Assembly: GCA_016222805.1 (NCBI GenBank)
Contig: JACRQG010000030.1
Coordinates: 174,688 to 238,687 of the forward strand
Reading direction: 5' to 3'
DNA length: 64,000 nt
From: Verrucomicrobiota bacterium
Lineage (GTDB): Bacteria; Verrucomicrobiota; Verrucomicrobiia; Opitutales; Opitutaceae
Position 1 is the first letter of the stretch. Each line of letters opens with the position of its first letter. The notes under the pieces were generated by a model that was not told the DNA's origin, ran no database searches, and saw only the letters and a program-made list of their open reading frames with translations. Shown piece by piece: positions 39,401 to 48,102 of the stretch. A program made the position numbers and the translations under genes.

Positions 39401-39496
39401 GAGGATCGGGCGGATGTGCTCGTTGAACGACAGCGGCTCGGCGGCGCCAACGGCGGGTGCGGCCAGGGTGGCCAGAACGAGACAACGAAGCGACAT
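36401..39496 (-). CDS. Haem-binding DUF1549/DUF1553 protein (PSD1 type)
   Basis: 1031 residues, with a signal peptide to about residue 19. A planctomycete-type cytochrome c domain comes first, with the haem motif C36-LA-CH in ANHCLACHGPD and MPPPD as the likely Met ligand. The DUF1549 domain follows (HPVDRFIAARL ... GRHWLDAVRYADTHG) and includes a second CxxCH at residues 322-326 (NCASCHDHKFDP). A middle concanavalin-like insert and the C-terminal DUF1553 domain (FVRTPGDFGAQ-like, HPALLDWLA) complete it. The role is probably redox chemistry or hydrolysis on polysaccharides in the periplasm, but no activity is established. It is divergent from the GH2 gene. Confidence 0.9.
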   Translation of the reverse strand: MSLRCLVLATLAAPAVGAAEPLSFNEHIRPILANHCLACHGPDAAHRKAGLRLDEAASATAERKGVRAIVPGRPDDSELWQRIISPHADEVMPPPDSPQAPLDPSQRALLRRWIEEGATYQRHWAFEPVARKDPPRTGGGDHPVDRFIAARLATEGLALSPEAPRETLVRRLTLDLTGLPPTAAEIDAFLADRAPGAYERVVDRLLASPRYGEQFGRHWLDAVRYADTHGLHLDNVRTIWPYRDWVVAAFNRNLPFDQFTIEQLAGDLLPRPRTDQLVATGYNRNHLSTSEGGAIEAEAEMRNTADRVDTTAAVWLGLTANCASCHDHKFDPLTMRDYYALGAFFKGLADRCWDGNVRIAAPIVVIAPDAEKQAHIDRLYASAPALEAAVRARTEQLVAEGFKLPKPGRQPITYEVIWAEDSDLPTPENILAPPPPGAWREGPGVPVAGGRRALRLEGEVAREVAFTAGDVTLTVRGEVRAFVHLHPDPANPPRAVAIEFLSDVKPRRMIWGDANAFPSEPGRDTLVVGPLPPAGTYTRLELTACESEIHEGKTFTGLRLLQRGGGAWWDRLGAVITSPNAAQDPLIAKEAWVSGLRTGARAFSTLTLRHDINFLVGLSGTQQVEEEKQALDRFHRDYIYGPLRGPLEPEVHAARRVIAEQVHYEQTLPLSPISRELPVARPAHVMLRGQYDKPGEEVSPATPTFLPPLRARGARPDRLDLARWLVAPEHPLTARVSVNRFWQQLFGAGLVRTPGDFGAQGAPPTHPALLDWLAAEFIRTGWDVKALVRLLVTSRTYRQDSRVTPRLLELDPENKLLARAPRLRLDAEVLRDQALAVGGLLVPQLGGAPVLPYQPVNIWEPVAFGGSNTRDYRQDHGAALYRRSLYTFWKRTAPAPSMVTFDAPSRENFCVGRARSNTPLQALALMNDVQQFEAARAFAERLLQPVQTDADRLATAFRTVTARPPTAAEANLLAATIAGHRAHFQKNPEAASRVLANGESPYSRQLPVPEFAAWTMIANLLLNLDEAIVRN

Positions 39497-39666
39497 GGGA
39501 GTGGGGGCCCAGGTGGGTGCCTTCTGATGGCGCAATCACGGGTGGCGGTCAATGCGAGGGTGAGGCGAAGTGGCCGCGGGATGGAGACGCGTGGATTCCC
39601 TGTGGCGCGCAACGCGGCGAACCCAGGGTTGAGTCCCGCCGTCATTGGTGGCGGAATGCCATCGTC

Positions 39667-42495
39667 ATGATGAAGCGCACGGCGTTCGGTTGGCCCTGGT
39701 TTTGCGTTGGAATGCTGACGTCCTGGTCCGTCGGGGTGTTGCCAGCTGCGGACACCGTTTCGCTCGCTGGCGAATGGCGGTACGCCCTGGATCGGAAGGA
39801 CACCGGCGAACGCGAGCGTTGGTTCGCCCGGGACCTGGAGGGCAAACTCACGCTGCCGGGCAGCCTGCCGGCGCAGGGAATTGGAGACCCGGTGACGCCG
39901 GCGACGAAGTGGATTGGGGGCATCATCGACAAGTCGTGGTTCACGGCGCCGGAGTACGCGCGGTACCGGGCCGAGGGAAACGTCAAGGTGCCGTTCTGGC
40001 TCCAGCCGGAGACGACCTATGCCGGGGCGGCCTGGTACCAGCGGGCGGTGGTGATTCCGGAGGCGTGGGCGGGGCGCCCGATTGTGCTCCGGCTGGAACG
40101 ACCGCACGGGGAAACGCGGGCCTGGGTGGGGGGACGTTTCCTTGGATGGTGCAACTCCCTCGCGACGGCCCACGAATTCGAACTCGGCGCGTTGCCGCCC
40201 GGCGAGTTGCGCCTGACGGTGCGCGTGGACAACCGCATGACGATTGACGTCGGCGAGAACGCCCACAGCGTGAGTGATCACACGCAGGGAAACTGGAACG
40301 GCATCGTCGGCCGGATGGAACTGGTGGCGAGGCAGAAAGCCTGGGTGGGGGAGTTGTCCGTGCACCCGCAGGCCGCGACGGGGAGCGTGCGGGTGACCGG
40401 TCGCGTGGCCGGCGGACCCTTGCCGCCGCGGGTGCGGTTGCGAGTGACCGCCGGGGAGGGAGCCGGCGAGCTCGCCGCCGTGGACGCAGCGGTGGATCCG
40501 GCGAGCGGTGCCTTTTCCGCGATGCTTGCGCTCGGCCAGCAGGCCGCGCGCTGGGACGAGTTTGCCCCGCGCCTCCATCGGCTGCGCGCGGAGATTGAGG
40601 GAGGAGAGGCCGGCGCGACGACCTTTGGCCTGCGGACGATCGCGACGGAGGGGACGCGCTTCCAGATCAACGGGCGCAACCTGTTCTTCCGCGGGACGCT
40701 GGACTGCGCGAACTACCCGCGCACCGGCCATCCGCCGATGACGGTGCCGGAATGGAAGCGGATCATCGGGATCGCCAAGGCCCACGGTCTGAACCTGATT
40801 CGCTTCCACTCCTGGTGTCCGCCGGAAGCGGCGTTTGTCGCCGCGGACGAGATGGGCTTCTACCTGCACGTGGAGGCCTCGACCTGGCCCAACCACACGA
40901 CGACCCTCGGCGACGGCAAGCCGATCGACGCCTGGCTGTACGAGGAGACCGAGCGGATCCTGCGGGCCTACGGCAACCATCCCTCGTTTGTGCTCATGGC
41001 CGCCGGCAACGAACCCGGAGGCCGGAACCACGGGGCCTACCTCGGCAAGTGGGTGACGCATTTTCGGGCGCGGGATGATCGCCGGCTCTACACCAGCGCC
41101 GCGGGCTGGCCGGAGATTCCGGAGAATGCCTGGCACTGCACGCCGAAGCCCCGCATCCATGCGTGGGGCGACGGGCTGAAATCCCGCATCAACGCCCGGC
41201 CGCCGGAGACCCAGACGGATTACCGCGACTTCATCGCCAAGCGAACCGTGCCGGTCGTGAGCCATGAGATTGGCCAATGGTGCGCGTACCCCAATTTCGA
41301 GGAGATCGCGAAGTACTCCGGATACCTGAAGGCGCGGAACTTCGAGATCTTCCGCGAGACACTCGAGTCCCATGGCATGGCGGACCTCGCCAAGCCCTTC
41401 CTGATCGCGTCCGGGCGGTTGCAGACCCTGTGCTACAAGGAGGACATCGAATCGGCGCTCCGCACGCCGGGCATGGGAGGTTTCGAGCTGCTGGACCTGC
41501 ACGATTTCCCCGGCCAGGGCACGGCGCTGGTCGGCGTGCTGGATGCCTTCTGGGAGCCGAAGGGCTATGTGACCGCGGCCGAGTACCGCCGCTTCTGCGG
41601 CCCGACGGTGCCCCTGGCCCGGTTGGCGAAACGCGTGTTCCGGCGCGACGAGAGGATCGAGGCCGCCATCGAGGTCGCGCACTTCGGCGCGGCGCCGCTG
41701 GAGCAGGCGGTGGCGGAATGGCGGTTGGTGGCGGACGATGGCCGGATCGTCGCGCAGGGGAGGCTGCCGGAGCGGTTGATCCCGGTCGACAACGGGGTGA
41801 AACTCGGGGAGGTGAGCGTCCCGCTCGAAGGCCTCCCGGCGCCGGCGCGGTATCGGCTGGCGGTGGGTATCGCGGGTACGGCCGCGGCGAACGACTGGGA
41901 CGTGTGGGTCTATCCCGAAGCCGTGGACACGGCGGTGCCCGCGGGCTTGCGCGTGACCCGCGAGTTCGACGGACCCACCCGGGCCGCGTTGGCGCAGGGG
42001 GAGCGCGTAGTATGGCTGGTGCCACCGGGTCGGGTTCGCAACGACCCGGAGCGGAAAGTGGTCCTCGGATTCTCGAGCATCTTCTGGAACACCGCCTGGA
42101 CGAAGCGCCAACCGCCCACGACGCTCGGAATCCTCTGTGATCCGGCACACCGGGCGCTTGCGGGGTTTCCGACCGACTTCCACAGCAACTGGCAATGGTG
42201 GTATCTGACCAGTCGCGCCGGGGTGTTGATCCTCGATGATCTTCCGGCCGGGGTCCGCCCCGTCGTCCAGGTCATCGACGACTGGTTCACAGCCCGGAAA
42301 CTCGGGCTCGTCATCGAGGCCCGCGTGGGTCCAGGGCGGCTGCTGGTGTGCAGCATCGACCTCGACGAGGGCGGCGCGAACAATCCCGTCGCGGCCCAGC
42401 TTCGCCACAGCCTGTGGCGCTATGTGGCCAGTCCGGAGTTCGCACCGACGACGGAAGTGTCGGCGGACGTGGTGGCGCGGCTGGCCGTCCCTTAG
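39667..42495 (+). CDS. Glycoside hydrolase family 2 protein
   Basis: 942 residues with a signal peptide (cleavage near LPAADT). A sugar-binding jelly roll comes first, with VSLAGEWRYALD and WYQRAVVIPEAW, then an immunoglobulin-like domain, then the TIM barrel from about residue 335 (LFFRGTLDCANYPRTG, LIRFHSWCPPEAAF). The predicted acid/base is Glu449 in AAGNEPGG, and the nucleophile Glu534 in VSHEIGQW. A C-terminal non-catalytic region ends near the stop. GH2 covers beta-galactosidases, mannosidases and glucuronidases; the substrate cannot be set here. It is transcribed divergently from the DUF1553-to-purA series across a 170-base region. Confidence 0.9.
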   Translation: MMKRTAFGWPWFCVGMLTSWSVGVLPAADTVSLAGEWRYALDRKDTGERERWFARDLEGKLTLPGSLPAQGIGDPVTPATKWIGGIIDKSWFTAPEYARYRAEGNVKVPFWLQPETTYAGAAWYQRAVVIPEAWAGRPIVLRLERPHGETRAWVGGRFLGWCNSLATAHEFELGALPPGELRLTVRVDNRMTIDVGENAHSVSDHTQGNWNGIVGRMELVARQKAWVGELSVHPQAATGSVRVTGRVAGGPLPPRVRLRVTAGEGAGELAAVDAAVDPASGAFSAMLALGQQAARWDEFAPRLHRLRAEIEGGEAGATTFGLRTIATEGTRFQINGRNLFFRGTLDCANYPRTGHPPMTVPEWKRIIGIAKAHGLNLIRFHSWCPPEAAFVAADEMGFYLHVEASTWPNHTTTLGDGKPIDAWLYEETERILRAYGNHPSFVLMAAGNEPGGRNHGAYLGKWVTHFRARDDRRLYTSAAGWPEIPENAWHCTPKPRIHAWGDGLKSRINARPPETQTDYRDFIAKRTVPVVSHEIGQWCAYPNFEEIAKYSGYLKARNFEIFRETLESHGMADLAKPFLIASGRLQTLCYKEDIESALRTPGMGGFELLDLHDFPGQGTALVGVLDAFWEPKGYVTAAEYRRFCGPTVPLARLAKRVFRRDERIEAAIEVAHFGAAPLEQAVAEWRLVADDGRIVAQGRLPERLIPVDNGVKLGEVSVPLEGLPAPARYRLAVGIAGTAAANDWDVWVYPEAVDTAVPAGLRVTREFDGPTRAALAQGERVVWLVPPGRVRNDPERKVVLGFSSIFWNTAWTKRQPPTTLGILCDPAHRALAGFPTDFHSNWQWWYLTSRAGVLILDDLPAGVRPVVQVIDDWFTARKLGLVIEARVGPGRLLVCSIDLDEGGANNPVAAQLRHSLWRYVASPEFAPTTEVSADVVARLAVP

Positions 42496-42551
42496 CCCGG
42501 TCGGAGGCCGCGCCCCGGCCGGCTGGCGCTTCAAGCCGCGGGGCGGCGGCG

Positions 42552-45296
42552 TCAGGCGCGGTCCAGCGTGGCGCGGACCCGGGCAATCAGGCTGCCGACG
42601 TCGCAGGGTTTCAGCAGGACCTCGCCGATGCCCAGTTTGGTCAGCTCCGCGCGGTGGGAGGTGTCCCCGAGCCCTGACGTGGCGATGATCGCAAGCTGCG
42701 GGTCCTTCTCGCGCAGGGTCCGAATCAGGGAAATGCCGTTCATTACCGGCATCATGAGATCGGTGAGGACCAGGTCCACCTTGCCTGGCTCCTGTTCGAG
42801 AACCGCGAGCGCGTCGCGGCCGTTGGTTGCCAGGAGCACGGAAAACCCCTGCCGCGTGAGTGCCAGGCGCAGGGACTCGCGCAGGTTGCGCTCGTCGTCG
42901 ACCACCAGGATTACCTCGCCGGTTGGTGCGGATGGCTCGTGCTCCGGGGCGGACGGCGGGGCCAAGGTCGGCGATTCCGGATCGGCGGGCAGAAACACCC
43001 GAAACGTGGTCCCTCGACCGGGCTCCGACGTGACCTTGATGAAGCCATTGTGGTTGCGCACGATTCCCAGGACGGTCGAAAGACCGAGCCCCGTGCCCTT
43101 GCCAAGGGGTTTGGTGGTAAAGAAAGGATCGAAGATGCGGTGCTGAATTTCCGGAGGAATCCCGTCGCCGGTGTCGCTCACCTCGATCCGCACGTAGGGT
43201 CCGGGCTGGCGGTCTGGAGGCAGGGTGTCGTCCGTGGAGGAAAGGGTGGCGTTGGCAGCCCGGAGGGACAGATGCCCGCCATTGGGCATGGCGTCGCGGG
43301 CATTGACGCAGAGGTTGAGGAGGATCTGGTGAAACTGGGTGGCGTCGGCCTCGATGGTCCAGAGGTTGGCGGGGACCTGCAACTGGAGATCGATTTCGCG
43401 GGGAAAGGTCTCGCGCATCATGGCGAGCAATTCCTTCATCAGGTGCCGCGGCTGCATCCGGGTGCGATCCCCTGACAGCCCCCGGCTAAAGGTCAGCAGC
43501 TGCCGGACGATATCCGCGCCGCGCCGCGCCTCCCGCTGCAGCATGGTGAGAATTTCCTGGTCGCCCTCTTCGGTGAGCTTGTCGCGGAGCACTCCCGAAA
43601 CCAGCAGCATGGGCGCCAGAATATTGTTGAGATCGTGGGCGATGCCGCCGGCGAGGGTGCCGATCGCCTCCATGCGCTGCGATTGGAGAAACTGCGCCTC
43701 GAGCCGTTTCTGTTCGGTGATGTCCTGCTTGATGGCGATGAAATGGGAGATCTCCCCGGTTTCGCCGCGCAGCGGGGTGATGGTCATGTCCTCGGTGCGC
43801 AACACGCCGTCCTTTCGCCGGGACGTGATCTCGCCGCGCCAGGATTCGCCGGAGTTTACGGTGGCCCACAGGGCGTCGGTCCGGGCGATGGACTGGGCGT
43901 CATGGCCCATGAGGTCGCGGAGTGGCTTCCCGCTGGTTTCGGCGAGCGACCAGCCGCTCAGGGCGCTGAACGCCGGATTGGTCCACTGGATCCGGCCGTG
44001 GCGATCGGTGATGACGATCGCATTGGCGGCGGCCTCGAGTGCGGCGCTGCGCAAACGGAGGTCCTCCTCCGCTTGCCGCCGTGCCGTGATGTCGCGGTCC
44101 ATGCCACGGTAGCCGAGGAGCCGGCCATCGGGGCCCTGGACCGCGGTGCCGTTGGTCTCGACCACCACCAAGTGTCCGTCGCGGTGCCGGAGGGTGTTTT
44201 CCAGCGCGATGATCGGGGCGCCCCGGGCCGCAATCCCCTTGAAAAGCTCCTTCACCCGCCTGGCTTCCGACTCGGGCATGAAATCGAACGGCGTGCGGCC
44301 GACCACTTCAGCCGGGGCATAACCAAGGAGTTCCTGCGCGCGCGGGCTCGCGTAGGTGTAACAACCGTGCGCGTTCACCTCCCAGACCCAGTCGAACGAA
44401 GTTTCCACCAGGCTCCGGTGCCTGGCCTCGCTCTCGCGCAGCGCCATCTCGGTGACTTTCTGGTCCTCGATGACACTCAGCAGCACGAGCCGGGATTGCT
44501 CCATGAGTTCGAGGAGGCGGGCCTGTTCGGCCCGCGCGTCCTCGGCCTCCCCTCGCTGCCGCGCCAGATCCGAAACATCGAGAAAGACGGCCAGGATCCC
44601 GCCGGCGACCTCGACCCCGGAGATAGCGACCTGGCGTCGGGAGCCGTCTCGGCACGTCGTCTCGAAGGTAGGCGGTGCCTCCGATCCCGAGCCGGTGGCG
44701 TTGCGCGCCAGCCAGGTGAACCATCGTCGCAGGGCCTTCCGGCGTTGACCGCGGTCGGGAATGACCCGGGCGACCCAGTCCCTGAGGTTGGAGATTTCGT
44801 GGCCGCCGTAGCCGAACAGCCGTTCGAAGCGGCCGTTGATCCTCACCCCCGAACCATCCCGTTGGCTGAAGGCGAGCGCGACCGGGGCGTGCTGGAACAG
44901 CTGGCCAAGTTCATCCCCTTCCGTCGCGCCGGTCCCGGCGCCGGGGTTCCGGCCCGTCACCTCGCGGCACAGCAGGCTGGTTCCTGCGGGCGAGGCAGCC
45001 ATCTGGAGCTGAAACCAGCGGTGGCGGGAGGGCACATGCTGCTTGTGGGTGACCTTTCGCCCCTGCGCGACCGCCTGACGGTACGCGGCTCCAGCCTCGG
45101 GGCCGAAGTGACGGTCCAGCAGGTCCGGGGCGGTCTCCCGGAGAAGTTCCTCTCTGGTGCCGCCACAATGGCGCACAAACGCGGCATTCAGGTACGTCGG
45201 GCGACCGGAGGCATCCAGCACGGCGACCCCGTCGGCAAGTGCGTCGAGCAGGTCGCCCAGGACCGGGGGCATCGGCACGTCAGGGCGGTCGGTCAT
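42552..45296 (-). CDS. Multi-PAS hybrid sensor histidine kinase 2
   Basis: 914 residues, no membrane segment. Four PAS domains (about 12-110, 130-250, 295-410, 415-540), with a coiled-coil linker at about 255-290. HisKA phospho-acceptor His554 lies in GGIAHDLNNILAP. The HATPase motifs are LCVNARDAMPNG and [18 protein letters not shown]. The C-terminal receiver carries Asp846 in LVLTDLMMPVMNG and the conserved Lys in VLLKPCD. Its start overlaps the stop of the PAS gene at 45293 as ATGA, so kinase and PAS protein are translationally coupled and probably act together. The architecture resembles the kinase at 2832. Confidence 0.92.
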   Translation of the reverse strand: MTDRPDVPMPPVLGDLLDALADGVAVLDASGRPTYLNAAFVRHCGGTREELLRETAPDLLDRHFGPEAGAAYRQAVAQGRKVTHKQHVPSRHRWFQLQMAASPAGTSLLCREVTGRNPGAGTGATEGDELGQLFQHAPVALAFSQRDGSGVRINGRFERLFGYGGHEISNLRDWVARVIPDRGQRRKALRRWFTWLARNATGSGSEAPPTFETTCRDGSRRQVAISGVEVAGGILAVFLDVSDLARQRGEAEDARAEQARLLELMEQSRLVLLSVIEDQKVTEMALRESEARHRSLVETSFDWVWEVNAHGCYTYASPRAQELLGYAPAEVVGRTPFDFMPESEARRVKELFKGIAARGAPIIALENTLRHRDGHLVVVETNGTAVQGPDGRLLGYRGMDRDITARRQAEEDLRLRSAALEAAANAIVITDRHGRIQWTNPAFSALSGWSLAETSGKPLRDLMGHDAQSIARTDALWATVNSGESWRGEITSRRKDGVLRTEDMTITPLRGETGEISHFIAIKQDITEQKRLEAQFLQSQRMEAIGTLAGGIAHDLNNILAPMLLVSGVLRDKLTEEGDQEILTMLQREARRGADIVRQLLTFSRGLSGDRTRMQPRHLMKELLAMMRETFPREIDLQLQVPANLWTIEADATQFHQILLNLCVNARDAMPNGGHLSLRAANATLSSTDDTLPPDRQPGPYVRIEVSDTGDGIPPEIQHRIFDPFFTTKPLGKGTGLGLSTVLGIVRNHNGFIKVTSEPGRGTTFRVFLPADPESPTLAPPSAPEHEPSAPTGEVILVVDDERNLRESLRLALTRQGFSVLLATNGRDALAVLEQEPGKVDLVLTDLMMPVMNGISLIRTLREKDPQLAIIATSGLGDTSHRAELTKLGIGEVLLKPCDVGSLIARVRATLDRA

Positions 45297-47398
45297 GTCC
45301 GGGGAAAGGGGTGGCGGGAGGACGCGGCGGCGGGGTGCACACGGTCGGACCCCGGACCGGTCACGGAGGCATAGCGCGGAGGGCGGCCGTTGGCGACCAG
45401 AACCTCGTTTACCTCACGCTTGAGTTCGAGCACCCGCGTTTCCCGGCCGAGCGTGGCCTCGTGCCAGCGCCGGAGCTCATCGACCTGCCGCTGGATGGCG
45501 ATCTCCGCTTGCTTGCGTGCGGTGATGTCCGTGTGCGTGCCCTGCATCCAGAGCGGCTTCCCGTCAGGTGTCCAAGTGGTCACCCTGCCCCGGTCCAGCA
45601 CCCAAACCCAGGAGCCGTTTTTGTGCTGCATGCGGGCTTCGCAATCGTAGTAGGGAAGTTCGCCCCGAAAGTGGCGCTGGAGGAGTTCGCCGCTCACCCG
45701 GAGGTCCTCCGGATGGGCGAAGCGGGTCCAGGTTTCGATGGAGGTGGGGCCGAGTTCCGCCAGGGTGTGGCCGACGATTTCCGCCCAGCGCTCATTGAAG
45801 CGCGTCTCTCCAGTTTGGACGTTCCACTCCCAGGTGCCGACGTTGGCGCCCTTGATGATCGATTCCAGGCGCTGGCGCTCCTCCCGGAGGGCATTCTCCG
45901 CCGACCGGCGGGCCGTGATGTCCTCGTAGATCCCGAGGACGCCGCACGTGGTTCCATCCGGCTGGATCAGGGGCACCTTGCTCGTGTTGAGCCAGATCAC
46001 CTCGCCCTCGGCCGTGCGCAGTTCCTCGATGATGCCGTACTTGGGCCGGCGGCTGTCCATCACCTGGCGGTCGTCTTGGCGATAGTCGGCGGCGAATTCG
46101 CGCCAGACCAGATCGCGGTCGTCCTTGCCGATCAATTCCTGCGGCGTGCCGCACCCGGCGTCCTGCGCGAAGAGCCGGTTACTGCCGAGGTAGCGCGAGG
46201 TGGCGTCCTTCCAGAACACCCGGACTGGAATGGATTCGATGATCTGCTCCAGCATGTTCCGGGAGGTGCGGAGTTCGCCGAGCGAGGCCTCGATCGCCTG
46301 GTTCTTTTCCGCCAGAAGCTGCTCGGCGCGCCGGCGTTCGGTGATCTCATGAAACGTCCCCATCACGTACGAGGTGCCCCCGTCCTCGATTCTACCCAAG
46401 CCGCGCACTTCGACCCAGAGGTGCCGTCCGGTGGCGGTGGTGACGCCGACCTCGAGGGCAAACGGCGTGCCGTTCTTCAGGGCCTCCTGGACCGCGGCCT
46501 TGAGCGCCGGCACCGACTCACGATCGTAGAACTTCAGTCCCTCCTCGAGTCCGGGCTGGTAGTCGGGCGGCACCTCGATGATCTCGCGCACCCCCTCGGT
46601 CCAGACGAGTTCATCGGTCACCGGGTTGGTCTTCCACGCTCCGACCCGGCCAATCCGCTCAGCCTGGCGCCGGAAAAGGAGGCTCTCCCGAAGTGTCCGT
46701 TCAGTCCGCCGGTAGTCGGTGACATCTTCCCAGACGGCAGCCATGTAGTCGCGTTCCTGGAAGCGCAGTTGACGGGTGCTGACGCGCACATCCCGGATGT
46801 TGCCGTCGCGGTGGCGGTGCCGGGTGTCGAAGCTGAGGATCCCGGTGCGCCGGGTGGTGTCGAGGTTGGCCTGAATTTGCTCCGGCGAGTGTTCGGCCTG
46901 GATGTCGCGGATGGTCAGGCGGGCAAACTCCTCGCGGGTGTAGCCGAGGGACTCATGTGCGGTGCGGTTGAATTCGACGAAGCCGCCGGTGGCGCCGTCG
47001 ATCAGGGTGATCGAGTAGCTGGCCACTTCGACGATGGCGGAGAAGATCTCGTCGCGGGCGCGCAGGGCGGTCTCGGTCCGCTTCCGGTTGGTGATGTCGA
47101 TCGAGACGCCGCTGATTGTCCGCCGGCCCCCTTCGTTGGAGATTTCGCCCCCTTTGCCGAAGAACCAGCGCCACGATCCGTCCGCCATCCGGACGCGGTA
47201 GTCACCTTCAAACCGAGCCTGCCCTGTGCGGGCGCGGGCGACGATCTCGGTCACGCGGTCTCGATCGTCCGGATGGACGTTTTCCAACATGGTGGCGAGG
47301 GTGGAATAAGGCGTCGGGTCACGGCTCCCGGTGAGATGTGCGAGGTTATCGGCGTATTGCAGGGTGTCGGTCGACAGGTCCCATTCCCAGGCGGTCAT
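45293..47398 (-). CDS. Multi-PAS sensor protein without kinase domain
   Basis: About 701 residues made of five PAS domains (PAS_3-type repeats such as FEGDYRVRMADGSWRWFF and YYDCEARMQHKNGSWVWV), each closed by a DIT/EIT(A/E)R connector. It ends in a coiled coil with the linker WHEATLGRETRVLELKREV, seen in PAS proteins that work with a separate kinase. There is no HisKA or HATPase domain, and the next gene supplies them through an ATGA overlap. The start Met lies inside the first PAS domain, whose upstream part appears in another frame (see 47346-47759), so the N-terminus is probably damaged. Confidence 0.8.
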   Translation of the reverse strand: MTAWEWDLSTDTLQYADNLAHLTGSRDPTPYSTLATMLENVHPDDRDRVTEIVARARTGQARFEGDYRVRMADGSWRWFFGKGGEISNEGGRRTISGVSIDITNRKRTETALRARDEIFSAIVEVASYSITLIDGATGGFVEFNRTAHESLGYTREEFARLTIRDIQAEHSPEQIQANLDTTRRTGILSFDTRHRHRDGNIRDVRVSTRQLRFQERDYMAAVWEDVTDYRRTERTLRESLLFRRQAERIGRVGAWKTNPVTDELVWTEGVREIIEVPPDYQPGLEEGLKFYDRESVPALKAAVQEALKNGTPFALEVGVTTATGRHLWVEVRGLGRIEDGGTSYVMGTFHEITERRRAEQLLAEKNQAIEASLGELRTSRNMLEQIIESIPVRVFWKDATSRYLGSNRLFAQDAGCGTPQELIGKDDRDLVWREFAADYRQDDRQVMDSRRPKYGIIEELRTAEGEVIWLNTSKVPLIQPDGTTCGVLGIYEDITARRSAENALREERQRLESIIKGANVGTWEWNVQTGETRFNERWAEIVGHTLAELGPTSIETWTRFAHPEDLRVSGELLQRHFRGELPYYDCEARMQHKNGSWVWVLDRGRVTTWTPDGKPLWMQGTHTDITARKQAEIAIQRQVDELRRWHEATLGRETRVLELKREVNEVLVANGRPPRYASVTGPGSDRVHPAAASSRHPFPRT

Positions 47399-47759
47399 CC
47401 CGGACGAGCCAGGCGGGACGGCCGGCGCAGCTCATGCGTCGCGCGGCGATCTCGACGAGGAGTAGTTGTCCGTCCCTGCGACGATGGCGCCACGGACCTG
47501 TGCGGCCGGATTCAGGGGGAGCTTCGCGAATTCGCGACAAGAAGGCGGGGACGTCCTCCTCGGGCCGGATGTCCCTGACCGTGAGCTCGAGGAACTGGGC
47601 GCGCGAGTATCCGTAGAGGGCGAGGGCGGCTTCGTTGACTGCAAGGAAACGCAGAGTCTCCGCGTCGAAGATCCACATCGGCTGCGGGTTGGCGGCAAAG
47701 CAGTGCTGCAAGAGGTCCGCGTCGGGTCCAGGGGAGGGCGGGAGAGACGGGGGGATCAT
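47346..47759 (-). pseudogene. PAS-domain fragment, probable 5' part of the next gene
   Basis: 137 codons from ATG 47759. Residues about 15-115 form one PAS domain (PMWIFDAETLRFLAVNEAAL, LYGYSRAQFLELTVRDIRP, HRRRDGQLLLVEIAARR). It then breaks off at LVRDDRLGMGPVDRHPAIRR, which is not PAS-like. In the frame used by the downstream gene the same DNA reads MTAWEWDLSTDTL, the start of the next PAS domain. The two frames overlap by 53 bases, and the usual DITERK-type connector of about 25-30 residues is missing. A small frame-changing deletion splitting one long sensor gene is the simplest reading; a separate small PAS protein is possible. Confidence 0.6.
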
Positions 47760-48102
47760 GGGGTGACGGGGCGCAGGGAGAAGAGCAGGGGGCTGCCGGC
47801 GGTGGCGGGCTGGGGCGGTGGTCCCGGCCGAGGTTCCGGAACCGGAAACTCGGGGACTGGGAGCGTGCGCACGCCCCATGATTTCACCGGAACACGGGCA
47901 ACAGGAAAGCGCAGACCGTCCGGCGAACGCATTGAGACGCCCGATATTATGGCAAAAGATGGCTCCGGACAGCCGGACTTCACAGCAACCGAGGGGAGGC
48001 CGCGCGCAACCCCGGGCCGGGAGGGCTTCCGAGGCCACCGGGAAGATGGACGCGCGTTCCGTCGCCGTCGGGTCAGCCCCGGCTCGCCGCGGGAGCGGCC
48101 GT
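47760..48102. other. 343-base intergenic region upstream of the PAS genes
   Basis: No gene supported. It contains the only AT-rich patch nearby (ATATTATGGCAAAAGAT, about 47944-47960), which on the minus strand gives a CATAATAT that might be a -10 element for the sensor genes, but no matching -35 is seen. The GC-rich remainder shows no T-run terminator for the upstream DUF1080 gene. Confidence 0.5.

Noticed and set aside
34544..39670. A 1708-codon open frame on the plus strand across three minus-strand genes
   Set aside because: It is antisense to the esterase, DUF1501 and DUF1553 genes, which carry clear family motifs. Long antisense frames are expected at this GC content, and the translated product has no recognisable domain.
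39223..42534. A 1103-codon minus-strand open frame over the GH2 gene
   Set aside because: It has arginine/proline-rich low-complexity sequence with no motif, while the plus strand encodes both GH2 catalytic glutamates.
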